Positions 8,115-17,574 of a DNA stretch of 64,000 nucleotides are shown here, piece after piece (positions within the stretch are counted from its first letter, which is position 1; each line of letters begins with the position of its first letter). Under the pieces are notes generated by a model. The model was not told the origin of the DNA, ran no database searches, and saw nothing but the letters and a program-made list of their open reading frames with translations. The position numbers and the translations under genes were made by a program. The stretch comes from JBMNQS01 sp050944255 (GTDB lineage: Bacteria; Bacillota; Clostridia; Christensenellales; Maliibacteriaceae): contig JBMNQS010000002.1 of assembly GCA_050944255.1 (NCBI GenBank), positions 4,967 to 68,966 on the forward strand, given 5' to 3'.

Positions 8115-8837
8115 ATGAACCGCGCATACAGAGCGCTTGAAGAAGCCATCGGCTACGAATTCAAAGACAAGAAGCTGCTCCACCTGGCATTGACGCACCG
8201 GTCCTACCAGGAGCGCGAGCCCGGCGTCAAGAGCCATAACCAGCGCCTGGAATACCTGGGCGACGCGGTGCTGCAGCTTTACATCAGCCAGGAACTTTAC
8301 AGCCGTTTCCCCAGCGCCGACGAAAGTGCGCTCTCACAGGCCCGTGCGGCCCTGGTCTGCGAGCAGTCGCTGCGAAAGCGCGCGCGTAAACTGGGCCTGG
8401 GAGAGTACCTTTACCTGGGCAAGGGGGAAGAGCAGGCCGGCGCAAGGGACCGGTCGTCCACGCTGGCCGACGCCATGGAGGCGCTCATCGGCGCCATCTA
8501 TCTCGACGGCGGCCACGACGCCACCAGGCAGTTTGTCATGCGCATCTTCAGTCCCTTTCTGGAGGATATCATGAATCCGGCCAACTGGCTGGACGTAAAG
8601 ACGTCGCTGATACTGCTGCTGTCGGCCACAGAGGAAATCCCGCTGTATGAGATCGTCCGCGAATCGGGCCCGGACCACGACCGTGAGTTTGAGGCGGAAG
8701 TCTCCTACCAGGGGAAATTTCTGGGCCGCGGCATCGGAAAGAGCAAAAAAGAGGCCGAGCGGCAGGCCGCCAGAAACGCGCTTGAAAACTTCAGTAAAAC
8801 GGAAGGACAGCATCATCTTGGAACTGAAGAAACTTGA
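8115..8837 (+). CDS. rnc: Ribonuclease III
   Basis: A 240-residue double-strand-specific endonuclease that processes rRNA precursors and structured mRNAs. The signature NQRLEYLGDAVL starts at residue 42, the second acidic cluster is LADAMEALIGAIYLDGG, and the C-terminal double-stranded RNA-binding domain occupies about 165-234. It overlaps smc by 20 bp. A long hairpin just upstream (8049-8084) may be a target for autoregulation, as known for E. coli rnc. Confidence 0.96.
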   Translation: MNRAYRALEEAIGYEFKDKKLLHLALTHRSYQEREPGVKSHNQRLEYLGDAVLQLYISQELYSRFPSADESALSQARAALVCEQSLRKRARKLGLGEYLYLGKGEEQAGARDRSSTLADAMEALIGAIYLDGGHDATRQFVMRIFSPFLEDIMNPANWLDVKTSLILLLSATEEIPLYEIVRESGPDHDREFEAEVSYQGKFLGRGIGKSKKEAERQAARNALENFSKTEGQHHLGTEET

Positions 8838-11800
8838 ACTGTACGGGTTTAAATCCTTCGCGGACCGTACGGAAATAGCCTTCGATCACGGCATCACCGG
8901 CGTCGTTGGACCCAACGGCAGCGGCAAGAGCAATATTTCCGATGCCGTCAGATGGGTGCTGGGCGAACAGAACGCCAGGCAGATACGCGGCGCCAAAATG
9001 GAGGACGTGATCTTCGGCGGCACGCAGAAGCGCAAGCCCCACGCCTTTTGCGAGGTGTCGCTGTACCTGGATAACCAGGACCAGACGCTGCCCATCGACT
9101 TTTCCGAAGTGGTGATCACCCGCAGGCTCTACAGAAGCGGAGAGAGCGAGTACTTCATCAACCGCAACAGCTGCCGGATGCGCAACATCGTGGACCTGTT
9201 CCGCGATACCGGCGCAGGGAAAGAGGGCTACTCCATCATCGGTCAGGGCCGCGTGGACGAGCTTCTGTCCAACCGCCCGGAGGACCGACGCGCCGTGTTC
9301 GAGGAGGCCAGCGGCGTCTCCAAGTACAAGGCCCGGCGCGAGGAGGCCCGGCGCAAGCTGGAGCACACCAGGGTCAATTTAACGCGCCTTGAGGACATCA
9401 TCGCGGAGCTTGACGTGCAGATAGAACCGCTGGAAGAGCAGAGCCGAACCGCCAAAGAGTTTCTTCTGTTGCGCGACCAGCTTCGAAACGACGAGATCAA
9501 TATGTTCATCCACCACTACGAACGGGCGCAAGGCCGTACGCAGGAGCTGGAGAACTCTCTTTCGCAGCTTGAAGCCGAGACTCTCCAAATCCAGGAGGAA
9601 GAGCAGAAAATCCGCCTGGAAAACGTGGAGCTGGACGGGGCCATGCAGGTTCTTGAAGAGGAACTGTCCGATCTGCGCCGGCAGCATATGCAGGCGGCCT
9701 CCGCCGCCGAGCGCGGCGCCGCCGCCGTCTCGGCGCTTGAAGAGAGCATCGCCCGAAGCGGGGAGGACCTGCAAAAGGGCGAGGCGGACATCGACAGGGA
9801 GTCCAGACAGCTGGAGGAAATCGTCCGCCAGATGGACGACATGGCGTCCAGCGCGCTGACCTCCAAGGAAGTGGTAGAGCGGCAAAAAGAAGAGCTTTCC
9901 CTGCTGGAAGAGCGCTCAAAGGCGGCGGAAATGGCGCTTTTCGGCAGTGAAACGGCGCTTGAAAACGCAAAGAACGCCATGATGGAGCAGCTCAACCGCA
10001 TGTCGGATATCCGCGCGCGCAAAGAGCAGTTGTCCACCATGCAAAAGAGCATTGCCGAAAGGATCGGCGAAACCGGGGAGGCGGCCCGCCGCGCAAAGGA
10101 GCAGGTGGAGCTGGCCCTCAAGGAGCGGGACGAGGCCAAATCCGCCCTTGAGGAGGCCACCGGCCACAGGGACGCGCTGACAGGGAGGCGCCGGGCGCTG
10201 CTTGAGCAGACCGAAGAAAAGACTGCCGGCCGCAGGCAGCTTTCCGAGACGCTGCAAAAACTTGAGAACGAGGCGGGCCGGATGGAGTCGCGCCTTCGGA
10301 TGCTGAAGGACATGAAGCGCGATTACGAGGGCTTCCAGCACAGCGTGCGCAGCCTCTTGAAGGACGCCGAGCGCAACCAGGCCGTAAAGAGTGCTATTTT
10401 GGGCGTGTTTGCCGAGTTGATCACCGTTTCCGAAAACGTTGAGAAGGCCATTGAGGTGGCGCTGGGCGCCGCCATGCAGAATATTGTGACTCAAGATGAG
10501 AAGGACGCCAAGAGGCTCATCGAGCACCTGAGAAACAACCGCTACGGAAAAGCCACGTTCCTGCCGCTGTCCAGCGTGCAGCCAAGGAGCCTGTCCGCCC
10601 AGGAGAAGCGGTCGCTTTCGGCGGACGGTGTGCTGGGCGTGGCCAGCGAGCTGGTCAGCTTTGATCATGCGTACCGCCCGGCGGTGGAGCACCTTCTGGG
10701 GCGCGTGGTCATCGTGCGGGACATGGATACGGGGATTGCCCTGGCCAGGGCCAACCGCTACGCGTTTAGGATCGTGACGCAGCAGGGAGACGTTCTAAAC
10801 GCCGGCGGCAGCATGACCGGTGGCTCCGGACAGTCCCGCTCCACCAGCCTTCTGGCCCGCGACAGGCAGATCGCCCAGGCCGAGAAAGAGCTGGCCGCCT
10901 TTGAAAGGCAGCGGGCGGAGGCGGCGCAGATGAACGAAAAAATGCGCCGGGAGATCGAAAACCTGCGCAGGCAGGCCGCCGGCCTTGAAAACGAGGCGCA
11001 CCAGGCGGACCTTCTGGTGGCCCGCGAAACCGAGCGCTTTGAGATCCTGGGCGAGACGCTTGCCGACCGGCAGGCCAGGCATCAAAGACGGTTGGACGAA
11101 GAGGCTCAACTACAGGAAAGTCTCGCCGATGTCCAGGGCGAACTTGTGCAGATGGATGCCACGGCGTCCCATGAGAGTGAGCGCGTGGTCACCGATGAGG
11201 ACCTGGCGGCGCTTTCATCAAAGGTGCAGCAGGACAGGGCCGCCTGCGAGGCGCTGCGCGAAGAGCTCTCGGCGCTTCGGGTGCACATCGCCACCACGCA
11301 GTCGCAGATGCAGAGCCAGGAGAACCAGCGGGAAATCTTTATCCGCGAAAAGCAGCGACTGTCCCAGAACATCGAAAAGTGGCAGCGGCAGCAGGACCGG
11401 CTGCGTGAAGATATGAGCGGCGCGCAGCTTCGGCTGGATGCCCTGATGCGGGAGCTGGAGCAGAGCCGTGCGCAGCAATCGGGCATCGAAAGCCGGTTAA
11501 AGGAAGCCGAGCGGCGCCGCGAGGCGCTCCGAAGCCAGTCCAGGGAGTACATACAGGGCATCGAGCAGGCGGCGCAGCGGCTTGCCGACGTGTCCGAACG
11601 CAAGCACAAGATGGAGATGCAGAAAATCCGCCTGCAGGCGGACCTGGAAAATCTCCAGAGCCGCATGTGGGACGATTACCAATTGACCTACGCGGGTGCG
11701 CTGCCGCTGAAAACCGAGGGCTTTATCATCGCCGGGGCACCCACCCGCATCCACCAGACCCGGGAGAAAATCCGGGCGCTGGGGGATGTGAACGTCAACG

Positions 11801-12396
11801 CGGTGGAAGAGTACAAGCGCGTACTGGAAAGAAGCGAATACCTGACGGCGCAGCAAAAAGATCTTCTGGATGCCATCGACAACCTCAACGAGGTGATCGA
11901 CCAACTCCAGCAGAAGATGACGGAGCGGTTCTCCCAGCAGTTTGAGCTGATCAACATCAACTTCACCCGCATCTTCCAGCAGCTCTTCCAGGGCGGCACC
12001 GCCAGGCTGATCCTGCAGGACCCGGACAACCCGCTGGAATGCGGCATCGATATCGTGGCGCAGCCGCCGGGCAAAAAGCTGCAGTCCATGTCTCTTTTAT
12101 CCGGCGGCGAAAAGACGCTGACGGCCATCGCCATCCTCTTTGCGATGCTGTCCATCAAGCCCACGCCGTTCTGCATTCTCGACGAAATCGAGGCCAATCT
12201 GGACGACGTCAACGCCGTGACCTACGCGGAGTTTCTGAGAAAATACGCACAGAAAACCCAGTTTGTCGTCATCACCCACAGAAAGCAGTCCATGGAGGCG
12301 GCCGACGCCCTCTACGGCGTAGCCATGGAGGAAAAGGGCGTCTCCCGCCTGGTATCGGTGCGGCTGCAGGATTATCATCAGGCGGACGCCTCGTAG
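8818..12396 (+). CDS. smc: Chromosome segregation protein SMC
   Basis: An 1192-residue condensin ATPase. The chosen start is TTG at 8818, inside the end of rnc, which gives MELKKLELYGFKSFADRT, the normal SMC N-terminus; upstream codons only read rnc out of frame. Walker A is GVVGPNGSGKSN near residue 30, two long coiled-coil arms flank a hinge at about 520-680, and the C-terminal head has LLSGGEKTLTA (about 1093) and Walker B CILDEIEANLDD. ftsY follows, as in Bacillus and Clostridia. Confidence 0.96.
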   Translation: MELKKLELYGFKSFADRTEIAFDHGITGVVGPNGSGKSNISDAVRWVLGEQNARQIRGAKMEDVIFGGTQKRKPHAFCEVSLYLDNQDQTLPIDFSEVVITRRLYRSGESEYFINRNSCRMRNIVDLFRDTGAGKEGYSIIGQGRVDELLSNRPEDRRAVFEEASGVSKYKARREEARRKLEHTRVNLTRLEDIIAELDVQIEPLEEQSRTAKEFLLLRDQLRNDEINMFIHHYERAQGRTQELENSLSQLEAETLQIQEEEQKIRLENVELDGAMQVLEEELSDLRRQHMQAASAAERGAAAVSALEESIARSGEDLQKGEADIDRESRQLEEIVRQMDDMASSALTSKEVVERQKEELSLLEERSKAAEMALFGSETALENAKNAMMEQLNRMSDIRARKEQLSTMQKSIAERIGETGEAARRAKEQVELALKERDEAKSALEEATGHRDALTGRRRALLEQTEEKTAGRRQLSETLQKLENEAGRMESRLRMLKDMKRDYEGFQHSVRSLLKDAERNQAVKSAILGVFAELITVSENVEKAIEVALGAAMQNIVTQDEKDAKRLIEHLRNNRYGKATFLPLSSVQPRSLSAQEKRSLSADGVLGVASELVSFDHAYRPAVEHLLGRVVIVRDMDTGIALARANRYAFRIVTQQGDVLNAGGSMTGGSGQSRSTSLLARDRQIAQAEKELAAFERQRAEAAQMNEKMRREIENLRRQAAGLENEAHQADLLVARETERFEILGETLADRQARHQRRLDEEAQLQESLADVQGELVQMDATASHESERVVTDEDLAALSSKVQQDRAACEALREELSALRVHIATTQSQMQSQENQREIFIREKQRLSQNIEKWQRQQDRLREDMSGAQLRLDALMRELEQSRAQQSGIESRLKEAERRREALRSQSREYIQGIEQAAQRLADVSERKHKMEMQKIRLQADLENLQSRMWDDYQLTYAGALPLKTEGFIIAGAPTRIHQTREKIRALGDVNVNAVEEYKRVLERSEYLTAQQKDLLDAIDNLNEVIDQLQQKMTERFSQQFELININFTRIFQQLFQGGTARLILQDPDNPLECGIDIVAQPPGKKLQSMSLLSGGEKTLTAIAILFAMLSIKPTPFCILDEIEANLDDVNAVTYAEFLRKYAQKTQFVVITHRKQSMEAADALYGVAMEEKGVSRLVSVRLQDYHQADAS

Positions 12397-12438
12397 CGGC
12401 GCGCAGCCTGGGAAGTTACAATACCACAGGAGAAAACC

Positions 12439-13353
12439 ATGGAGAAAAAAGGCTTGTTCGCCCGCTTCAAAGACGGGCTTGCAAAGACGAGAAACGCCGT
12501 CACCAAGCGGATTGGTGAACTGTTCCAATACTACACGCAGATGAACGACGAGTTCTTCGACGACCTGGAGGCCATACTCATCGGCGCCGATATGGGCACC
12601 ATGACGGTGACGGAGGTCATCGACGAGGTTCGCGCCAAGGTGAAGGAAAAGAAGATTGGCGATGCGGACCAGGTGAAAGAGCTTTTGGTGCAGGCCATTT
12701 TAAAGCGCATGGACCAGGCGCCGGAGCCGGAGCCCATCGGGAAGAACACGGTGCTTCTGATCGTGGGCGTCAACGGCGTGGGCAAGACCACCAGCATCGG
12801 CAAGCTGACTCATAGGCTCAAGGACCAGGGGCACAGTGTGCTTCTGGCGGCGGCGGACACGTTCCGCGCGGCGGCGGTGAACCAGCTCAAAACATGGGCG
12901 CAGCGGGCGGATACTACCGTGATTGCCCACGAGCAGGGGGCCGACCCGGCGGCAGTGGTCTACGACGCGCTGGCGGCCAAAAGGGCGCGGGGTATCGACA
13001 TACTGATCGTAGACACCGCCGGAAGGCTACACAACAAGAAGAATTTAATGAACGAGCTGGAGAAGATTCACCGGGTCATCGGCCGCGAGGCGCCGGACTC
13101 AAACCTGCAGACGCTGCTGGTGCTGGACGCCACCACGGGCCAGAACGCCTTGCAGCAGGCCAAGACCTTCGGCGAGGTGACCCATCTGACCGGCGTGGTG
13201 CTGACCAAGCTGGACGGGACGGCCAAGGGCGGTGTGGTGGTGCCCATACAGGCGGAACTTCGGATTCCGGTGCGCTACGTGGGGATCGGCGAAGCTTTGG
13301 ATGATTTACAGCCCTTTGACGCGGAAACCTTCGTGCGGGCGCTGTTTGATTGA
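12439..13353 (+). CDS. ftsY: Signal recognition particle receptor FtsY
   Basis: A 304-residue SRP-receptor GTPase that docks Ffh-ribosome complexes at the membrane. The N-terminus is short (no acidic A domain), giving an N domain of about 80 residues followed by the G domain with GVNGVGKTTSIGKL, ADTFRAAAVNQL, DTAGR and VLTKLDGTAKGG. It is 42 bp behind smc. A strong promoter downstream separates it from ylxM-ffh. Confidence 0.96.
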   Translation: MEKKGLFARFKDGLAKTRNAVTKRIGELFQYYTQMNDEFFDDLEAILIGADMGTMTVTEVIDEVRAKVKEKKIGDADQVKELLVQAILKRMDQAPEPEPIGKNTVLLIVGVNGVGKTTSIGKLTHRLKDQGHSVLLAAADTFRAAAVNQLKTWAQRADTTVIAHEQGADPAAVVYDALAAKRARGIDILIVDTAGRLHNKKNLMNELEKIHRVIGREAPDSNLQTLLVLDATTGQNALQQAKTFGEVTHLTGVVLTKLDGTAKGGVVVPIQAELRIPVRYVGIGEALDDLQPFDAETFVRALFD

Positions 13354-13395
13354 CGGGAAGGCATCCCCTGACAAAAATACAGGCGTGAAAAAAAC

Positions 13396-13425
13396 TTGAC
13401 TTTTCCTGAAAAAATGGTGTATACT
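13396..13425 (+). promoter_or_regulatory. Promoter for the ylxM-ffh operon
   Basis: TTGACT (13396-13401), an 18-bp spacer and TATACT (13420-13425) form one of the best promoter matches in the window. Transcription is expected near 13432, inside the 5' arm of the hairpin described next. Confidence 0.75.
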
Positions 13426-13428
13426 CAT

Positions 13429-13462
13429 CGCTGTAAAGGGGAAAACCTTTACAGCGATATTT
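13429..13462 (+). other. Hairpin at the 5' end of ylxM-ffh mRNA or ftsY terminator
   Basis: A perfect 11-bp stem (13429-13439 with 13446-13456, arms CGCTGTAAAGG/CCTTTACAGCG), loop GGAAAA, then ATATTTTTAA. For transcripts from smc-ftsY it would act as a terminator; for the 13396 promoter it would sit at the extreme 5' end of the mRNA. Both roles are possible. Confidence 0.6.
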
Positions 13463-13502
13463 TTAATGGTCCGGACAGTTCTTTTTACTGGAGGGAACTG
13501 AA

Positions 13503-13823
13503 ATGGAAAACAAGGTGCGGGGCAGCCTGCTGCTGGCCGTCTACGGGCCGGTTCTGACGCGGCGCCAGCAGGAGATCATGACCCTTTATCTGGACGACGA
13601 TTTGTCCCTGGCGGAGATCGCGCAGATGCATGGGGTGTCCAGGCAGGGTGTGCACGACACGATCCGCCGGGCGCAGCACGTGCTGGACGAACTGGAGGAA
13701 AAACTCGGCTTCGCCGCCAAATACCTGCGGTTTCAGGCTTTGGCGCAAGAGCAGCGGAAAATGATCGGAGAGGACGCATCCGCCGTACTGGACAAGATGC
13801 TGGCCCTTTGGGAGGACGAATAA
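13503..13823 (+). CDS. ylxM: YlxM family SRP-associated helix-turn-helix protein
   Basis: A 106-residue protein of the UPF0122/YlxM family. A sigma-70 region 4-like helix-turn-helix covers about residues 15-65 (LTRRQQEIMTLYLDDDLSLA then IAQMHGVSRQGVHDTIRRA). In streptococci YlxM modulates SRP. The gene ends directly against the ffh ATG with no spacing, so the two are coupled. It has its own strong promoter. Confidence 0.9.
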   Translation: MENKVRGSLLLAVYGPVLTRRQQEIMTLYLDDDLSLAEIAQMHGVSRQGVHDTIRRAQHVLDELEEKLGFAAKYLRFQALAQEQRKMIGEDASAVLDKMLALWEDE

Positions 13824-15158
13824 ATGGCGTTTGAAGGCTTGAACCAAAAACTTCAGGCAATCATCAAAAAATTAAATAATAAAGGAAAACTCTCGGAAGC
13901 CGACGTGAAGGAGGCCATGCGCGAAGTGCGCCTGGCGCTGCTGGAGGCCGACGTCAATTTCCTTGTGGTCAAGGATTTCATCAAAAAGACCACCGAGCGG
14001 GCCGTGGGCCAGGAGGTGCTCCAGAGCCTGACGCCGGGACAGCAGGTGATCAAGATCGTTCATGAAGAGCTGATCAACCTGATGGGCAAGCAGGCCGCGC
14101 GCCTGTCGTTTGCCTCCAGGCCGCCCACGGTATATCTGCTGTGCGGCCTGCAGGGCGCGGGAAAGACCACGCTGGCGGGGAAACTGGCCGTACACTTAAA
14201 AGGGCAGGGCAGAAAACCCATGCTGGTGGCCGGCGACATCTACCGCCCCGCGGCCATCGAGCAGCTTCAGATCGTCGGCGAAAAAGCGGACGTGCCGGTC
14301 TTTGAGATGGGCACCGCTTCGCCGGTGGACATCGCTAAGGCCGCCATGGCGCAGGCGCAGAAGCTGGGACGCGACGTGGTGATCGTCGATACCGCCGGCA
14401 GGCTTCACATCGACGAGGCACTGATGGATGAGCTCAAAGCCGTCAAGGCCGCCGTGCCCACCCACCAGGTGCTTCTGGTGGTGGACGCCATGACCGGCCA
14501 GGACGCTGTGAACGTGGCGCAGGAGTTTGACGCGCAGCTTTCGGTGGACGGCGTGATCCTCACCAAGCTGGACGGCGACGCCAGAGGCGGCGCCGCGCTG
14601 TCCATTAGGGCGGTCACCGCAAGGCCCATACTCTTTGCCAGCACCGGGGAGAAGCTCTCGGACCTTGAAATCTTCCATCCCGAGAGGATGGCGTCGCGGA
14701 TTCTGGGCATGGGCGACATGCTGACGCTGATCGAGCGCGCCCAGGAGGCCTTCGACGAAAAGCAGGCCAGGGAACTGGAACAAAAGATGATGAACGCCTC
14801 CTTCACGCTGGAGGACTTCCTCGCCCAGTTCCGCCAGATGAAGAAGATGGGTCCCATGAGCGAACTGATCGGGATGATGCCCGGCCTCGCGGGCAAGGTG
14901 TCCCAGGACGATATCGACGAAAAGGCCATTGACCGCATGGAGGCCATCATCTGCTCCATGACCCCCAGGGAGCGCTCCAGGCCCGATATCATCAATTCGT
15001 CCAGGAAGCGCAGGATCGCTTCGGGCAGCGGGGTGGACGTCAGGGACGTCAACCAGCTGCTGCGGCAGTTCGAGCAGTCCAGGAAAATGATGAAACAGCT
15101 ATCGGGCATGACCCGGGGCGGCAAGCTCCCCCGCGGGATGAAGTTCCCGTTTATGTAG
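13824..15158 (+). CDS. ffh: Signal recognition particle protein Ffh
   Basis: A 444-residue SRP54 GTPase. It comprises the N domain (1-90), the G domain with GLQGAGKTTLAGKL, DTAGRLHIDEALM and TKLDGDARGG, and the methionine-rich M domain (about 300-440) with the RNA-binding SRKRRIASGSGVDVRDVNQL region. It delivers nascent membrane proteins to FtsY. No 4.5S/scRNA gene was recognised in the window. Confidence 0.96.
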   Translation: MAFEGLNQKLQAIIKKLNNKGKLSEADVKEAMREVRLALLEADVNFLVVKDFIKKTTERAVGQEVLQSLTPGQQVIKIVHEELINLMGKQAARLSFASRPPTVYLLCGLQGAGKTTLAGKLAVHLKGQGRKPMLVAGDIYRPAAIEQLQIVGEKADVPVFEMGTASPVDIAKAAMAQAQKLGRDVVIVDTAGRLHIDEALMDELKAVKAAVPTHQVLLVVDAMTGQDAVNVAQEFDAQLSVDGVILTKLDGDARGGAALSIRAVTARPILFASTGEKLSDLEIFHPERMASRILGMGDMLTLIERAQEAFDEKQARELEQKMMNASFTLEDFLAQFRQMKKMGPMSELIGMMPGLAGKVSQDDIDEKAIDRMEAIICSMTPRERSRPDIINSSRKRRIASGSGVDVRDVNQLLRQFEQSRKMMKQLSGMTRGGKLPRGMKFPFM

Positions 15159-15224
15159 GCAAAACCTGCCGTAAGGCGGTTTGTAATATTCAATACTTTA
15201 AAGCATTTTGGAGGTATGTACACT

Positions 15225-15470
15225 ATGGCAGTCCGCATCCGTTTAAAGAGAATGGGCGCAAAGAAAGCACCCTTTTACCGCATCGTGGTAGCCGATTCGA
15301 GAAGTCCGCGCAACGGCCGGTTCATCGAGGAGATCGGCTACTACAACCCCGTATCCGATCCCGCCGAGCTGAAGGTGGATACGCAGAAGGCCAACGAGTG
15401 GATCGGCAAGGGCGCGCAGCCTTCCGATACCGTGCGCGCGCTCTTGAAAAAGGCCGAAGCCGCCGAATAA
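15225..15470 (+). CDS. rpsP: 30S ribosomal protein S16
   Basis: An 81-residue S16 with the N-terminus MAVRIRLKRMGAKKAPFYRI and the DSRSPRNGRFIEEIGYYNP block. The ATG at 15225 follows GGAGGT by a normal distance; an upstream in-frame ATG at 15216 would overlap that site and add MYT, so it was not used. The 66-bp gap to ffh has no promoter-quality site. Confidence 0.97.
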   Translation: MAVRIRLKRMGAKKAPFYRIVVADSRSPRNGRFIEEIGYYNPVSDPAELKVDTQKANEWIGKGAQPSDTVRALLKKAEAAE

Positions 15471-15528
15471 AAGGCGCCCGCTTGCTTGAGACGGGGCCAT
15501 GGCCCCGTGAACGCACAGCGCCTTTTTC
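15471..15528 (+). terminator. Composite hairpin after rpsP (partial terminator)
   Basis: Outer arms AAGGCGC (15471-15477) and GCGCCTT (15518-15524) enclose a perfect palindrome at 15491-15508 (ACGGGGCC/GGCCCCGT core), followed by a short T-run to 15527. It probably lowers transcription from rpsP into khpA-rimM-trmD. Confidence 0.65.
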
Positions 15529-15585
15529 TTGTGAAGAAGACTTGCAGTCTTGAAATTTCAACTAAAATTCTGGAGGGTAACGACC

Positions 15586-15813
15586 ATGGAAAAATTGCTC
15601 GAATACCTTGCGCAATCCCTCGTTGACAGCCCCGGCGACGTATCGGTCACCCGCGTGGAAAACGATCACTCCATCGTCCTTGAACTGCGCGTGGCGCAGG
15701 AGGATATGGGCCGCGTCATCGGAAAACAGGGACGCATCGCAAAGGCGATCCGTACGGTGATCAAGGCCGCTACGGCCAACGAGAAAAAACGCGTGATGGT
15801 GGAGATCATCTGA
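15586..15813 (+). CDS. khpA: KH domain RNA-binding protein KhpA (YlqC)
   Basis: A 75-residue single KH domain with the RVIGKQGRIAKAIR variant of the GXXG loop (GKQG). The start at 15586 follows GGAGG; a longer frame from 15550 adds 12 residues unlike the family and lacks a ribosome binding site. KhpA usually pairs with KhpB/Jag and sits between rpsP and rimM, as here. Its stop overlaps rimM by one base. Confidence 0.94.
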   Translation: MEKLLEYLAQSLVDSPGDVSVTRVENDHSIVLELRVAQEDMGRVIGKQGRIAKAIRTVIKAATANEKKRVMVEII

Positions 15814-16346
15814 TGAGCCGCCTGGCCCCGTACCTGGTGATCGCCCGGGTGCTTAAACCCCAGGGGATCGCCGGCGAGCTGAAACTTAAACCCATCACCG
15901 ACGACGCGGAGCGCTTTTTGTCTCTGCGTCATGTCTTTGTGCCCGCCCCGAACGATCAGATGAAGAAGCTGAAGTTCCGCGCGCTGAGGGTGCACGACGG
16001 ATTCGTCTACGCAAAGCTGGAGGGGGTTTTTACCCGCGACGACGCGGAGAAAATGCGCGACGTAGTGCTCTACATCGACCGCGACAACGCCGTGGAGCTG
16101 CCCGAGGGACGGTATTTTGTGGTGGACCTGATGGGCTGCACCGTGCTGGATAGTAAAGGGGAAGCCTTGGGCACCTTAAAGGAGATCATACAGACCGGCG
16201 CCAACGACGTCTACATTATTCAGGGCGAAAACGGGCAGTGGATGCTGCCGGCCCTGAAAAAACTTTTAAAGCGGGTGGACGTGGAGGAAGGCGTCGTGCA
16301 GATCGACGAGAGCGGGCTTTTGGAGGTGGATGAAGGTGCGTATTGA
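15813..16346 (+). CDS. rimM: Ribosome maturation factor RimM
   Basis: A 177-residue 16S rRNA processing factor that binds S19. The N-terminal barrel begins LVIARVLKPQGIAGELKLKP and the C-terminal PRC barrel has GRYFVVDLMGCTV and GANDVYIIQG. The start overlaps the khpA stop and the end overlaps trmD by 17 bp, so it is tightly coupled. Confidence 0.95.
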   Translation: MSRLAPYLVIARVLKPQGIAGELKLKPITDDAERFLSLRHVFVPAPNDQMKKLKFRALRVHDGFVYAKLEGVFTRDDAEKMRDVVLYIDRDNAVELPEGRYFVVDLMGCTVLDSKGEALGTLKEIIQTGANDVYIIQGENGQWMLPALKKLLKRVDVEEGVVQIDESGLLEVDEGAY

Positions 16347-17082
16347 CGTGCTGACGCTGTTTCCCGAGATGTTCGATTCGGTGCTGGGGGCCAGCATACT
16401 CAAGCGTGCCGCCGAGGCGGGGCTTTTGGAAGTCGGCCTGCACAATATCCGCGATTGGGCCGATAACAAGCACAAGCGGGTAGACGATTACGCCTTCGGC
16501 GGCGGCACGGGCCTTGTGATGATGCCCCAGCCGGTGTTCGACGCCGTGGAGGCCGTCACGAAGGACTGCGAAGAAAAGCCGCTGAGGATCTATTTGTCGC
16601 CTCAGGGCAGGAAGCTGGACGATCACCTGGCCCGGCAGCTGGCCCGGCACGAGCATCTGGTGCTCCTGTGCGGCCACTACGAGGGCGTGGACCAGCGGAT
16701 CATCGAGAACTGCGTGGACATGGAAATCTCCATCGGCGATTACGTGCTCACCGGCGGGGAACTGCCGGCGATGGTGCTCATCGACGCCGTATCCCGGCAC
16801 ATCCCCGGGGTGCTGGGCAATGAGGACGGCGCAGGGGACGAGTCCTTTGCCAAGGGCCTTTTGGAATATCCGCAGTATACCCGTCCGTCGGATTTCAGGG
16901 GGCTTGCGGTGCCGCAGGTGCTCCTGTCGGGCCACCACGCGCAGATTGAAAAGTGGCGCAGGCGAAAATCCCTGGAGAAAACCGCCGCCGTGCGGCCCGA
17001 CCTTCTTGAGGATGCGCCGTTGACCGACGAGGAAAAACAGTATCTGGAATCGCTGAAAGCCGATAAATTCACAGAGAATTGA
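16330..17082 (+). CDS. trmD: tRNA (guanine37-N1)-methyltransferase
   Basis: A 250-residue SPOUT methyltransferase that makes m1G37 in tRNAs. The knot region contains the LCGHYEGVDQRI and SIGDYVLTGGE motifs, and the N-terminus IDVLTLFPEMFDSVL is typical. The start lies within rimM. rplS follows but from its own promoter. Confidence 0.96.
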   Translation: MKVRIDVLTLFPEMFDSVLGASILKRAAEAGLLEVGLHNIRDWADNKHKRVDDYAFGGGTGLVMMPQPVFDAVEAVTKDCEEKPLRIYLSPQGRKLDDHLARQLARHEHLVLLCGHYEGVDQRIIENCVDMEISIGDYVLTGGELPAMVLIDAVSRHIPGVLGNEDGAGDESFAKGLLEYPQYTRPSDFRGLAVPQVLLSGHHAQIEKWRRRKSLEKTAAVRPDLLEDAPLTDEEKQYLESLKADKFTEN

Positions 17083-17090
17083 AAAAATAT

Positions 17091-17119
17091 TTGTAAATAT
17101 TATACGCGTGTGATACAAT
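17091..17119 (+). promoter_or_regulatory. Promoter for rplS
   Basis: TTGTAA (17091-17096), a 17-bp spacer and TACAAT (17114-17119) with an upstream TGA. It produces a leader of roughly 90 nt before the L19 start, containing a small GCGGTCCGC hairpin near 17155-17163; L19 leaders are common in Firmicutes, but no specific match was confirmed. Confidence 0.6.
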
Positions 17120-17214
17120 AATCCGCGTGTGAAAAACACTATCTGAACCACGGGCGGTCCGCTGCGCAAGATACTGTGTCATGAACGTCTATGAGAAAAG
17201 GAGATTGAAACAAA

Positions 17215-17565
17215 ATGAGTGACATCATCCGTGCCATAGAATCCGAACAGTTCCGGGACGATCTGCCGGCGATCCGCGTGGGCGATACCGTGCGCGTTTC
17301 CGTGCGCGTCGTGGAGGGCACCCGCGAGAGGCTGCAGGCCTTTGAGGGCGTGGTCATCGCCAAAAAGCACGGCGGCCTGCAGGAGACCTTCACCGTGCGC
17401 CGCGTCAGCTACGGCATCGGCGTGGAGCGCACCTTCCCGGTGCATTCGCCCAGAATCGGCGACATCACCGTGATCAGAAGCGGCAAGGTCCGCCGCGCCA
17501 AGCTGTACTACCTGCGCGAACGCTTCGGCAAGTCGGCAAGGTTAAAGGAAATCAGAAAATACTAA
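17215..17565 (+). CDS. rplS: 50S ribosomal protein L19
   Basis: A 116-residue L19 with the family's FRVGDTVRVSVRVVEGTRER-like segment (here IRVGDTVRVSVRV), RVSYGIGVERTFPVHSP and the C-terminal basic YLRERFGKSARLKE. It has an AAAAGGAG site. A strong terminator 10 bp after the stop ends the ribosomal block. Confidence 0.97.
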   Translation: MSDIIRAIESEQFRDDLPAIRVGDTVRVSVRVVEGTRERLQAFEGVVIAKKHGGLQETFTVRRVSYGIGVERTFPVHSPRIGDITVIRSGKVRRAKLYYLRERFGKSARLKEIRKY

Positions 17566-17574
17566 AAACCGGCC

